From NCBI RefSeq assembly GCF_013170805.1, contig NZ_CP051293.1, positions 682,001-746,000 of the forward strand: a stretch of DNA of 64,000 nt. The letters are read 5' to 3'. Numbering within the stretch: position 1 is the first letter of the stretch; each line of letters opens with the position of its first letter. Positions 56,072-64,000 of this stretch are shown here, piece after piece. A program made the position numbers and the translations under genes. The DNA comes from Mesorhizobium sp. NZP2077 (GTDB lineage: Bacteria > Pseudomonadota > Alphaproteobacteria > Rhizobiales > Rhizobiaceae). The notes below the pieces were generated by a model that saw only the letters and a program-made list of their open reading frames with translations, ran no database searches and was not told the DNA's origin.

Positions 56072-56234
56072 CCCGATCGCCCCTGGCGGGAATGCCGGGC
56101 CTTTGCAGGCCAATCGACACTCGTGAAGTCGGTTCTAAACCTAGCCTTAACGGCTTCAATAAATAGTAAAACCGCCTGAACGAGGCCGGTTTCCGGCGCG
56201 CGACCTAGTGGTCGATAGGCTTTCGGAGACGAAA

Positions 56235-57224
56235 ATGCCGCAAGACCCTGTCATCGCCGTGCTGCTGCCTTGCTACAATGAGGAGCTGACCATCGCCGAG
56301 GTGGTGCGGCGGTTCCGCGAAACGCTGCCGGCCGCCACCATCTATGTCTATGACAACAATTCGAAGGATCTGACGGCGCTTCGCGCCCGCGCGGCCGGCG
56401 CCATCGTGGTGCGCGAGCCGCGCCAGGGCAAAGGCAATGTCGTGCGGCGCATGTTCGCCGACATCGATGCCGACATCTATCTGATGGCCGATGGCGACGG
56501 CACCTATGCGCCCGAGGACGCGCCGCAGCTAATCAACACGCTTTTGACCGAACGCTCCGACATGGTGGTAGGCACCCGGCGCGGCGTCGCCGACGATGCC
56601 GGCCGGGCCGGCCATGCTTTTGGCAACCGTGTCTTCAACGGCCTCTACAAATGGCTGTTCGGCAGCGATTTCACCGACATCTTCTCCGGCTACCGCGTCT
56701 TCACCAGGCGCTTCGTCAAGAGCTTTCCCGCCGTCTCCGGCGGCTTCGAGATCGAGACCGAAATGTCGGTGCACGCCTCGCAGCTCAAATTGCCGGTCAG
56801 CGAGATCGCGCTCGACTATGGCCGCCGGCCTGAGGGTTCGGCGTCGAAACTGTCGACCTGGGGCGACGGCGCCAAGATCCTGTGGATGTTCGGCATGCTG
56901 ATGAAGGAGACGCAGCCGCTGCGCTTCTTCGGCGCCTTTGCCGCGTTCTTCCTGGCTGCGAGCCTGTTCCTGATGGCGCCGGTGCTGGTCGAGTTCGCCG
57001 AAACCGGGCTGGTGCCGCGCATGCCGACCTGGGTGCTGTCGGTCGGCCTGCTGCTGTTGTCGATGCTGGCAGCGGTAACGGGGCTGATCCTCGATTCGGT
57101 CTCGCGCGGTCGGGCCGAACAGAAGCGCATTTTTTATCTCTCGATGCCTTCCGGGCGCGTCGAGCGGCGTACAGGCGAAGTGGTGCAAAAGCCGCAGCCG
57201 GGCAAGACCCCGCGCGCGGCCTGA
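56235..57224 (+). CDS. Family 2 glycosyltransferase (dolichyl-phosphate mannosyltransferase/GtrB-like)
   Basis: A 329-aa transferase that should load a sugar onto a polyprenyl phosphate at the inner membrane. The catalytic domain starts VIAVLLPCYNEELTIAEVV, has the DxD-type MADGDGTY, and ends with SGYRVFTRRFVKS and FEIETEMSVHA. Two transmembrane helices lie near the C-terminus (about 240-260 and 273-295). The ATG at 56235 follows GGAGACGAAA. GtrA follows after 3 bp, the classic GtrB-GtrA pairing. Confidence 0.88.
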   Translation: MPQDPVIAVLLPCYNEELTIAEVVRRFRETLPAATIYVYDNNSKDLTALRARAAGAIVVREPRQGKGNVVRRMFADIDADIYLMADGDGTYAPEDAPQLINTLLTERSDMVVGTRRGVADDAGRAGHAFGNRVFNGLYKWLFGSDFTDIFSGYRVFTRRFVKSFPAVSGGFEIETEMSVHASQLKLPVSEIALDYGRRPEGSASKLSTWGDGAKILWMFGMLMKETQPLRFFGAFAAFFLAASLFLMAPVLVEFAETGLVPRMPTWVLSVGLLLLSMLAAVTGLILDSVSRGRAEQKRIFYLSMPSGRVERRTGEVVQKPQPGKTPRAA

Positions 57225-57227
57225 ACG

Positions 57228-57602
57228 ATGCAACGTCTCGTCCGGTTTGCCTTCGCCGGCGGCATCGGCTTCGCCGCGGATGCGGTGGCACTCTGGCTGC
57301 TGCTCGCCGTCACGCCGCTCGGACCCTTCGTCGCCCGGGTGCTGTCGATCGGCTTTGCGCTCTGCGTCACCTGGCAGATCAACCGGCATCTGACCTTCTC
57401 GCCCTCGCGCCGCGGCGTGGCCAGGGAAGGCGTCCGCTATGGCGGCGTCGGCATCGCCACCAGTATCGTCAACTATCTCGTCTATTGCGCCATCCTGTTC
57501 GCGCTGCCGGCGACCCCACCGCTGGCGGCCCTTGCCGTCGCCTCGCTGGCCGCCATGGCGCTGTCTTTCCTCGGTTACTCCAGGCTGGTCTTCGACCGTT
57601 AA
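57228..57602 (+). CDS. GtrA family protein (polyprenyl-sugar flippase-like)
   Basis: A 124-aa protein with four transmembrane helices. FAFAGGIGFAADAVALWLL at the N-terminus, TWQINRHLTF in the middle and FLGYSRLVF at the end are the GtrA signature. GtrA proteins are thought to move polyprenyl-phosphate-linked sugars across the inner membrane. It follows its GT2 partner after 3 bp. Confidence 0.9.
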   Translation: MQRLVRFAFAGGIGFAADAVALWLLLAVTPLGPFVARVLSIGFALCVTWQINRHLTFSPSRRGVAREGVRYGGVGIATSIVNYLVYCAILFALPATPPLAALAVASLAAMALSFLGYSRLVFDR

Positions 57603-57691
57603 TGCATGTCGCCCAAAAGTGGCTTCCCGGTTTTGGGGCAACGACATGCATAAAAGGAAATCCTAAAGCGCGTCGCATGGACGCGCTTTAG
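57602..57691. repeat. Two palindromic repeats downstream of gtrA
   Basis: The first, 57602-57651, has 10-bp ends ATGCATGTCG and CGACATGCAT with inner CCCAAAA/TTTTGGGG symmetry. The second, 57663-57691, is CTAAAGCGCGT and ACGCGCTTTAG with a 7-nt loop. I recognise this pair as a recurring unit in Mesorhizobium intergenic DNA (recollection, not searched). It may also terminate the GT2-gtrA transcript. Confidence 0.65.
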
Positions 57692-57762
57692 GCCGCTGGC
57701 CCGATTGGCAGAAGGCGCCGCGACCCTTATATCGCTCTCGTCGACTGCGTTGGGGACCTGCC

Positions 57763-58716
57763 ATGAAGCTGAAAATCGCCGTCCAGATGGACCACATCTC
57801 CACCGTGTCGATCGCCGGCGACACGTCTTTCGCGCTGTCGCTGGAAGCGCAGCGGCGCGGCCATCAACTGTTCCACTACACGCCCGACCGGCTGTCGCTG
57901 CGCGACGGCAAGGTGTTTGCCCGCATCGAGGAGATGCAGGTGCGCGACGAGAAGGGAAACCACTATTCGCTGGGCGAAAAGGTGCGCACCGACCTGTCGG
58001 AGATGGACGTCATCCTGCTGCGCCAGGATCCGCCCTTCGACATGAACTACATCACCACCACCCACATCCTCGAGCGCATCCACCCGACGACACTGGTGGT
58101 CAACGACCCGGCCTGGGTGCGCAACAGTCCGGAGAAAATCTTCGTCACCGAATTTGCCGATTTGATGCCGGACACGCTGATCACCAAGGACAGCCAAGAA
58201 GTCGCCGCCTTCCGCAAGGAATTCGGCGACATCATCATCAAGCCGCTCTACGGCAATGGCGGCGCCGGCATCTTCCATCTGCACGAGGCCGACCGCAACC
58301 TTGCCTCGCTGCTCGAAATGTTCGGCCAGATGTTCCGCGAGCCCTATATCGTGCAGCGCTACCTGAAGGAGGTGCGCAAGGGCGACAAGCGCATCATCCT
58401 GATCGACGGCGAACCGGTCGGCGCCATCAACCGGGTGCCGGCCGAGCACGATTCACGTTCCAACATGCATGTCGGCGGCCGCGCCGAAAAAACCGACCTG
58501 ACGGAGCGCGAGCGCGAGATCTGCGCCCGCATCGGGCCGTCGCTGAAGGAACGCGGCTTCATCCTGGTCGGCATCGACGTCATCGGTGACTATATGACCG
58601 AGATCAACGTGACTTCGCCGACCGGGGTGCGCGAGGTCGCCCGTTTCGGCGGCGCCGACATTGCCAGTCTGTTCTGGGATTGCGTGGAGGAGAAGCGGCG
58701 GAAGTCGGCCGCGTAA
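57763..58716 (+). CDS. gshB: Glutathione synthetase
   Basis: ATP-dependent ligation of glycine to gamma-glutamylcysteine, 317 aa, standard GshB length. Markers are [48 protein letters not shown] (ATP-grasp loop), [15 protein letters not shown] and [13 protein letters not shown]. No ribosome binding site stands out before the ATG. In related rhizobia gshB is followed by yifB/comM; here an extra glycosyltransferase gene and a broken yifB follow. Confidence 0.95.
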   Translation: MKLKIAVQMDHISTVSIAGDTSFALSLEAQRRGHQLFHYTPDRLSLRDGKVFARIEEMQVRDEKGNHYSLGEKVRTDLSEMDVILLRQDPPFDMNYITTTHILERIHPTTLVVNDPAWVRNSPEKIFVTEFADLMPDTLITKDSQEVAAFRKEFGDIIIKPLYGNGGAGIFHLHEADRNLASLLEMFGQMFREPYIVQRYLKEVRKGDKRIILIDGEPVGAINRVPAEHDSRSNMHVGGRAEKTDLTEREREICARIGPSLKERGFILVGIDVIGDYMTEINVTSPTGVREVARFGGADIASLFWDCVEEKRRKSAA

Positions 58717-58808
58717 TCTGCATTGTTACGGAGGACTTCGGTGAGCCCTGAGAAGCAGCGAAAGATGCTCTTTATCGAAAAGGACTGCTGAGCAAGCGGC
58801 TCATCACA

Positions 58809-59882
58809 TCAAACTCTGTCCCGGAAGCGCCGAGGCCTCAGTTTCGGGGGAAGGAGACCGATAAGTTTGGTCTGCAATTTTCGCCGTGGTGTTGCCCAGT
58901 CTTCCAGCAGAAAACCCGCATCGGAGTTCTTTTCCAGCAATGCAAAAGCCGCAGACAGTCCGATCAAGTCGACCAAGGTCCTGCGCATTGAGTGGCGGAA
59001 GATTAAATGCTCCAGTCCCGGCGCCACTTCGCACCAACGATTGGCCAGTGCCCGCCGTATAGCTCTTTCGGTATCAGGCGACATCCTACCGAGGTCAACT
59101 CCGCCTCCCAGGACGCGCCCGTCCGCCCAGCTATTGCCGCCGTGAAGTCGATAACTGCCAAGAACCCGCTCAATCCTCACGGTTCCCCCAATCATATGGG
59201 CAGCACGAGCCATATAACCCTCGGCACACATCCTTATTTCGTCCGGATCAGATGGACGCATGATTTCAAGCGGAGCTCGACGAAACATCATCCCCGATGT
59301 GGTTGACCAAAACCAACCCACAGTACCCCGATCAACAAATAATAATGTTGGGTCAGCTTCCGTATCGACATGCAGGTAGCCGCTCATTTTCGGCATCGAT
59401 CGCGGGTCATTCAGGTGGAATACGGGATGACCGCCAGCAAGCAGGTTGCCGGCCGCATCTATCAACACCTGATCGGAGCTCGACATCGCCGCGATACGGG
59501 TGTGACTGAGATGCGCTGTCGCATGGCATTCTATGAAGTCAGGATGCCAAGCATCGTCACCGTCAAGAAAGGAGATCAGAGGTCCGGCCGTCGCGTCAAG
59601 CCCGGTCATCATTGTTGCCAACTGCCCGCCATTTTGCTGTCGGGGCAGAAAGCGGAAACGACTGTCGCCAAGCTGGGACAGACACTCTTCAATCCTTCGG
59701 TGGGAACCGTCGGTCGAAAAATCATCGACCACCACGCACTCGAACGCAGTGTACGTCTGCGCCGCTACGGATCTGATCGCAGTGTCGATGAATGCCTCTT
59801 GATTGAAACAGCCTATGCAAACGGATACGGTTGGTAGTGCGATGTGAGAATCAGCCCCGCTTGGGAGGATGCTTTCTTTCAC
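58809..59882 (-). CDS. Family 2 glycosyltransferase (GT-A fold)
   Basis: A 357-aa soluble glycosyltransferase. VSVCIGCFNQEAFIDTAIRSV starts the nucleotide-sugar domain, VVVDDFSTDGS and LDGDDAWHPDFIE (DxD) follow. The C-terminal 90 residues are helical and basic, ending PKLRPRRFRDRV. The base composition is less GC-rich than the flanking gshB. It lies on the opposite strand between gshB and the truncated yifB, which suggests insertion of foreign DNA. Sugar and acceptor are unknown. Confidence 0.82.
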   Translation of the reverse strand: MKESILPSGADSHIALPTVSVCIGCFNQEAFIDTAIRSVAAQTYTAFECVVVDDFSTDGSHRRIEECLSQLGDSRFRFLPRQQNGGQLATMMTGLDATAGPLISFLDGDDAWHPDFIECHATAHLSHTRIAAMSSSDQVLIDAAGNLLAGGHPVFHLNDPRSMPKMSGYLHVDTEADPTLLFVDRGTVGWFWSTTSGMMFRRAPLEIMRPSDPDEIRMCAEGYMARAAHMIGGTVRIERVLGSYRLHGGNSWADGRVLGGGVDLGRMSPDTERAIRRALANRWCEVAPGLEHLIFRHSMRRTLVDLIGLSAAFALLEKNSDAGFLLEDWATPRRKLQTKLIGLLPPKLRPRRFRDRV

Positions 59883-60366
59883 GAGGCGCTCCTCCGCACA
59901 CCAAATTTGATCGCCTGAGATATTGGCATCCAGCGTTGCGCATTTGTCTTTTATCGCGATTCAAACGAGTCATCTGCGACGGAGTCGGAAAGAGCACGAA
60001 TAAATCGGCACAGGGAGTTTGCGCCGCACCACGTCTTTATCAACGAGGTTGACGGCACCGGCAAGCCTGTTCGATCGATCCCTTTCAGGTGCGGTCGATG
60101 CCTTCGTCACCGCTTAGACGGCAACAGCCTCAGATTGCCGGAGGAACTGGTTGCCCTCCTAGCGCGGTTGAGAGCAAGCGGAAGTAGCCCGTTTTCATTT
60201 CGTATTAACCATGTTCCGCTTTTGCAACCCGACGCAATCCGGCTGCAACCCCTGCGATTGCCTGTTCCCGTAATGTTCTTGATTTGACCGTAGAATTGTG
60301 ATTGTCTTCCGCGAGGGTCATTCTAGGCCAATTGCGCGGGTTGCGGCCCGCATCCGGGGTGGGAAA
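59883..60366. other. Gene-free, lower-GC spacer before the yifB remnant
   Basis: About 480 bases with no credible reading frame of bacterial codon character. It should contain the promoter of the glycosyltransferase gene and the original yifB promoter (AT-rich stretch near 60200-60300). I see no transposase fragment, tRNA or clear inverted repeat. Confidence 0.4.
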
Positions 60367-61007
60367 ATGGTGGCGCGGGTTCGCACGGTTGCTTTCCAGG
60401 GCATCGAGGCCGTGCCGGTCGACGTGCAGGTGATGATCGCGCCCGGCAAGGTCAACATGCATATTGTCGGCCTGGCCGACAAGGCGGTGGCCGAAAGCCG
60501 CGAGCGCGTGCAGGCAGCGCTCCACGCGTCTGGCCTGTCGATGCCGTCGAAGAAAGTCACCGTCAATCTGGCGCCCGCCGACCTGCCCAAGGAAGGCAGC
60601 CACTACGATTTGCCGATCGCGCTTGGCCTGATGGCCGCCCTTGGCGCCATTCCAGGCGACATGCTGGCAGGCTATGTCGTGCTTGGCGAATTGTCGCTCG
60701 ACGGCACGATTGCCGCCGTCGCCGGTGCCTGCCGGCGGCAATCGGCGCCAATGCCGAGGGCAAGGGCCTGATCTGCCCGTTCGCCTGTGGGCCGGAGGCG
60801 GCCTGGGCCGGCAAGGATTTCGACATATTGGCGCCGCGCAGCCTGATTGCCATCGCCAACCATTTCCGCGGCACGCAAGTGCTGTCGCGGCCGGAGGCCG
60901 GCATTCATGCCTCGGCGCGCGACCTGCCCGACCTTGCCGACATCAAGGGCCAGGAGATGGCCAAGCGGGCGCTGGAAGTGGCGGCGGCCGGTGGGCACAA
61001 TCTGCTA
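60367..61007 (+). pseudogene. Frameshifted and truncated yifB/comM (Mg-chelatase-like AAA ATPase)
   Basis: The N-terminal lobe of YifB/ComM is clear: VARVRTVAFQGIEAVPVDVQ, HIVGLADKAVAESRERVQAA, ADLPKEGSHYDLPIALGLM and GELSLDGTIAAVAGA. At about 60727 one base is missing (GGTGCCTGCCG where GGTGCnCTGCCG is expected). The frame then resumes one base over, continuing with PAAIGANAEGKGLICPFACG and later DLPDLADIKGQEMAKRALEV. The homology stops at GGHNLL (61007), just before the Walker A loop. The whole ATPase core (about 280 residues) is absent and replaced by unrelated sequence. The intact gene is normally about 510 codons, so this is a dead remnant at a rearrangement point. Confidence 0.88.
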
Positions 61008-61326
61008 ACATTGTGGCTAATTAAACGGCGCGCGATTGTCGAGGCCCGGAAAGGCCGTTAATGGGCCGGAAGCGGTCTGTCCGGTTCTGGGACGAAGCTA
61101 GCCGGAAAGCCGTCATTCCGCTCGGCGACCCCCTCTGGGCCGAAGCAACGTTGCTTCATGGCTCACACTCTATTTTTTTGCCTTCACCTTTGAACCGGAG
61201 CGAGGACTTCCCGTTCTTTCTGGCGCTGGAATAGCGCCCTCTGAAGGCGGCCTCTTCCGTCGTAAGAAACCGACAGGCCGTTGTCTCACTCGTCTCGGTT
61301 CATTCCGCATTTATGAGTTCACCACC
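61008..61326. other. Junction region after the yifB break
   Basis: About 319 bases of unrelated sequence. The break is flanked by CACAAT-ctgctaac-ATTGTG (60996-61015), an inverted repeat that overlaps it. A 57-codon open frame (61061-61234) is visible but has no recognisable family. No insertion-sequence ends or duplicated target site are evident by eye. Confidence 0.4.
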
Positions 61327-62019
61327 CTAGTGACGGAACCGGTAAACGCGTGCCAGTCTGTTCGGCACCATCATCAGTTCGTCCGCAGTTCTGAAACCGG
61401 CGTCGCGGCCCATGCCAATCCAAGTCGCGGCCGTCTCGGCATAGTCGGATGCGCGGCAGTGGCTCTCAAAGGCGGCGAACTCCTCGTCGGAGATCGACGC
61501 CCACTCAGGCCTCATCTGATGAAATCGCTCCAGCCATCCCTCGCGATCTTCGCCCTCGAGGCGCGTGGGCTCCCAAATCAGGAAAAGACCATCTCGCGGC
61601 AATAGGTCTCGGATTTTGCCCATGAAGATCCCCTTGTCCGGCGCAAGAAGATGGTGCAGCGACTGACCAATCCATACAACGTCAAGCGGTCCCTTCCAAT
61701 AATCGATGGCCGCAACGAAATCTCCGCAACGCAGTTCGACCGGACAGCTGAGTGGGGCAAGCGCTTCCTTGGCTGCGTCGAGCGACGGTTGGGATATGTC
61801 GATGCCGATATATCGTGCGACGTTGCTGCCGGCCAGTGCGGCTGCCGAACCGGGAGCTGTGCCGCATGCGAGATCGGCAAAGACGAAGCCATTTGAGGCC
61901 TCATCGAGTAGAACTTGGCGCAGCACTCCATAGACTTCCCTGTGGGCCATGTAGTTCGCCGCCACCACTTTCTGGTAGGTGGCAAGACCCTTCGCGAATA
62001 GTTCCTGGTCGGACCTCAT
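61327..62019 (-). CDS. Class I SAM-dependent methyltransferase
   Basis: A 230-aa methyltransferase. Motif I is VFADLACGTAPGSAAAL, the acidic ribose contact is YIGIDISQPSLDAAKEAL, then ELRCGDFVAAIDYW, VVWIGQSLHHL and LPRDGLFLIWEPTR. The substrate is unknown. The ATG at 62019 is preceded by GGAGGGG and overlaps the stop of the upstream 115-aa gene (ATGA). It is less GC-rich than the core genes. Confidence 0.82.
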   Translation of the reverse strand: MRSDQELFAKGLATYQKVVAANYMAHREVYGVLRQVLLDEASNGFVFADLACGTAPGSAAALAGSNVARYIGIDISQPSLDAAKEALAPLSCPVELRCGDFVAAIDYWKGPLDVVWIGQSLHHLLAPDKGIFMGKIRDLLPRDGLFLIWEPTRLEGEDREGWLERFHQMRPEWASISDEEFAAFESHCRASDYAETAATWIGMGRDAGFRTADELMMVPNRLARVYRFRH

Positions 62020-62363
62020 AGACCCCTCCCATGACCGAACATTTCGCGTACCGGAACCCACAGCACTGCGCTCATGTCTTTCGGACATCGGTTCGATTCG
62101 GCGCCAGGCAGCGGTTCGCAAAGGCGCAAATGCCAGTTTGAGCCCTGAGAACTGTCCGCCTGCGGCCGGGGGCAGTCAATGGTAAGTTTGAAATAGCGAA
62201 CCTGAGGCACGTGAGGTGGAGTGACACGGATATCCGCGTTAACTGCATCCCTCCCGTCAATTGACACTCGGCTAATCCGGGATCGCGGGAATGAAACCGT
62301 TGATGCAATGATATCGGCAAGTCCACTGAGCAAGTCCGGCGAGATCGGCGGCAGGACTGGCAC
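62016..62363 (-). CDS. Hypothetical protein (115 aa) coupled to the methyltransferase
   Basis: I do not recognise this protein. The segment VNADIRVTPPHVPQVRYFKLTIDCPRP suggests beta strands, and there is no signal peptide or membrane helix. It ends with a 4-bp overlap onto the methyltransferase start and begins (GTG at 62363) only 13 bp after the adenylate cyclase stop, so the three genes probably form one transcript. The weak ribosome binding site and lack of homologues known to me keep confidence moderate. Confidence 0.45.
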   Translation of the reverse strand: MPVLPPISPDLLSGLADIIASTVSFPRSRISRVSIDGRDAVNADIRVTPPHVPQVRYFKLTIDCPRPQADSSQGSNWHLRLCEPLPGAESNRCPKDMSAVLWVPVREMFGHGRGL

Positions 62364-62376
62364 TATCTAACCTGAA

Positions 62377-64000
62377 CTATTCGAGGCCCGCACGACGTAG
62401 GCCATCGATATACCTAGAGCGGTCCTCAGTCCGGATCAGTGGATAGTATTTCTCGACCCAGGCGATGCTGACGTTTGGCTGCAGACGTTTGCATTCAGCG
62501 AGGCCCTGTCGAGCGAGCTCTAGGTCGCCCGCGAGGCCCGCTGCTGAGGCGAGCGTGCGCCAAGCCGTGCCGAAGTCGGGCCGGAGCTGGACAGCGCGCC
62601 GCTCGGCGACAACTGCTTCGTCATAGCGGTGTGCGACCAGATGGCATAGTCCCTCGGTTGAAAGATTCGCGGCCTGAAGGTAGTCGCGCGGGCTCAATCG
62701 CGTGGCGATCTCCAACTGGCGATAGCCGTCTTCCGCAAGCCCGGCGTACCCGTACGCGAGGGCCAAAAAGACCCGCGCAATGGCGAAACTCGGGTTGCGC
62801 TGCAGCGCTTCGTTCAGCTCTTCAACCGCCGGTCCGGTGCGTCGCGCGAACGTGAAAACATAGCCTGCGGCCAGGTGGGCCCATGGGTCTTCCGGATCGA
62901 GGTCGATCGCGTGTTGGGCCAAAGTCAGACTATCGGAAATGCCGCGCTCGTGGTCCATGGTGCCGAGCTGCACCCGCGAGGCGAAGATCCACGCCAGCAG
63001 GCAATGCGCCCGCGCGTAGCCGGGATCGAGTTCAATGGCCCGTTTCAGAAGGTTGATGCCGGTGTCGTCTTTTTGGGAAACCCAGACCCATATGTAGGGC
63101 ATGGCCCTAACGACGCAGCCCCAAGCATCGAGGCTTTCGGTTGGCTTGCTCCGCAAACGAAGGTTGTCGGCAGCGTAGAGCTGCGGTTCGATCGCCGCGA
63201 CAACGCTAGCCGTGATCTCGTCCTGTAGAGCGAATATGTCGGTGGTGGGTCGGTCGTAGCGCTCCGCCCATATGTGATTGCCGCTAGCCGCGTCGATGAG
63301 CTGGCCAGTTACCCGCAGGCGCTCACCCGCCTTTCGGACGCTGCCTTCCAGTACATAGCGAACACCGAGCTCGCGCGCGACCTGACGGATATCTGGCGCC
63401 TTGCCCTTATACGCGAAGGTCGAATTGCGGGCGATGACGAATAAGCCGCGAAGTTTCGACAAGGCGGTGATGATATCCTCGGCGATCCCGTCGCCGAAGT
63501 ATTCCTGCTCTGGGTCGCCGCTCATGTTGTGGAAGGGCAGCACGGCGATCGAAGGCTTGTCGGGCAGCGCTAGTTTTCCACCTGACAGTCCGGGAACAAT
63601 CGGCTCGCTCGACGTGTACCGGCTCAAGGCCACTCGATAGGCTCGCACTGGCCGTGCAATGTTTTTGAGTTCCTGATCGCCGAGATCCTCGAATTCTTCC
63701 TTCAGCTTGTCGCGCACCTGCTCATATGCCGCACCTGAAAGGCAAATCCCATTTGGTTCGGCAATACCTTCCAAGCGGGCAGCAATGTTGACACCGTCGC
63801 CCATCAGGTCGCCATCGCTCTCCTCGACTATGTCGCCGACATGGATACCTATGCGGAACTCAATACGTCGATCAGGCGGCACGCCCGCATTGCGCTCAAT
63901 CATGGCGTTCTGCACTTCGATCGCGCAGCGCACTGCTTCCACCACGCTGCTGAACTCGACGAGACTCCCGTCGCCTGTGCGCTTGACGACGCGACCACGA
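62377..64000 (-). CDS. Class III adenylate/guanylate cyclase with TolB-like domain and TPRs (5' end beyond window)
   Basis: About 540 C-terminal residues are visible. The cyclase domain begins at the edge: KRTGDGSLVEFSS (second metal Asp), FRIGIHVGDIVEESDGDLMG and DGVNIAARLEGIAEPNG. A TolB-like segment follows (SIAVLPFHNMSGDPEQEYFG, ITALSKLRGLFVIARNSTF, RYVLEGSVRKAGERLRVTGQ), then several tetratricopeptide repeats (LLKRAIELDPGYARAHCLLAW, AQHAIDLDPEDPWAHLAAGY). This architecture is very common among rhizobial CyaA-like proteins, where the TPR half is thought to sense or bind partners. The reading frame is open across the window end. Confidence 0.9.
   Translation of the reverse strand, partial: RGRVVKRTGDGSLVEFSSVVEAVRCAIEVQNAMIERNAGVPPDRRIEFRIGIHVGDIVEESDGDLMGDGVNIAARLEGIAEPNGICLSGAAYEQVRDKLKEEFEDLGDQELKNIARPVRAYRVALSRYTSSEPIVPGLSGGKLALPDKPSIAVLPFHNMSGDPEQEYFGDGIAEDIITALSKLRGLFVIARNSTFAYKGKAPDIRQVARELGVRYVLEGSVRKAGERLRVTGQLIDAASGNHIWAERYDRPTTDIFALQDEITASVVAAIEPQLYAADNLRLRSKPTESLDAWGCVVRAMPYIWVWVSQKDDTGINLLKRAIELDPGYARAHCLLAWIFASRVQLGTMDHERGISDSLTLAQHAIDLDPEDPWAHLAAGYVFTFARRTGPAVEELNEALQRNPSFAIARVFLALAYGYAGLAEDGYRQLEIATRLSPRDYLQAANLSTEGLCHLVAHRYDEAVVAERRAVQLRPDFGTAWRTLASAAGLAGDLELARQGLAECKRLQPNVSIAWVEKYYPLIRTEDRSRYIDGLRRAGLE

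Noticed and set aside
61061-61234. 57-codon open frame after the yifB break
   Set aside because: No recognisable family, composition typical of chance frames, and it lies in rearranged DNA.
58809-64000. Prophage or integrative element
   Set aside because: The gene content is mosaic, but no integrase, transposase, tRNA attachment site or phage gene is visible.

Overview
The window looks like chromosome of a Mesorhizobium-type rhizobium (Alphaproteobacteria, Hyphomicrobiales). This rests on high GC with G/C-ending codons, a Rhizobium-type PmtA phospholipid N-methyltransferase, a MatB malonyl-CoA synthetase with a GntR-family neighbour, a galactose-dehydrogenase-type oxidoreductase in a DgoK/DgoA operon, abundant ABC sugar importers, and several families of palindromic intergenic repeats of the kind I associate with Mesorhizobium. 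I see no rRNA, tRNA, CRISPR array, prophage or intact insertion sequence.

Layout. 1-3.6 kb: an HpaR-like MarR regulator (cut by the edge) and the methionine importer metQ-metN-metI. 3.7-9.9 kb (minus): a GcvT-like protein, an orphan amino-acid binding protein, a small Cys-rich protein, and a hydantoinase/oxoprolinase pair hyuA-hyuB. 10.1-16.5 kb (plus): fpr, then deoC with a two-domain ALDH16-type aldehyde dehydrogenase, then an SDR plus an FAH-family hydrolase fitting the end of the non-phosphorylated L-fucose/L-rhamnose pathway. 16.6-28.2 kb: two divergent amino-sugar operons. The minus one is murQ, a CUT1 ABC sugar importer and a Gfo/Idh oxidoreductase. The plus one is a BadF-type kinase, a GntR/UTRA regulator, NagB-II, NagA and an FAD oxidoreductase. 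Together they can take a MurNAc- or GlcNAc-type sugar from import to fructose-6-phosphate without a PTS. Their shared promoter region carries GGTATT repeats at exact 11-bp spacing at both ends.

28.3-41 kb: an SbmA/YddA-type ABC exporter, an immunity-like small protein, matB with its regulator, rpe, and a two-gene operon for large secreted proteins. One of these is a repeat-rich propeller-like protein. The other is 1326 aa with DUF11-like domains and a C-terminal tail of five near-identical 36-aa Cys-rich repeats. 41.2-47.1 kb: dnaK-dnaJ, pmtA, an FMN reductase, pyrF and a DUF1330 protein. 47.2-52.6 kb: a GntR regulator with a clear palindromic operator pair, a possible 61-aa divergent gene, an ATP-grasp protein, and a tightly overlapped operon (galactose-dehydrogenase-like SDR, dgoK, dgoA, SMP-30 lactonase) for oxidative galactose catabolism. 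52.8-57.6 kb: a GGDEF-EAL protein and a membrane glycosylation group (multi-pass GT-C-like protein, DPM1-like GT2, GtrA).

57.7-64 kb: gshB, followed by what looks like a rearranged stretch. A lower-GC GT2 gene separates gshB from a yifB/comM gene that is frameshifted and cut off before its ATPase core. Beyond the break lie accessory genes: a small unknown protein, a methyltransferase, and a class III adenylate cyclase with a TolB-like domain and TPRs that runs off the right edge.
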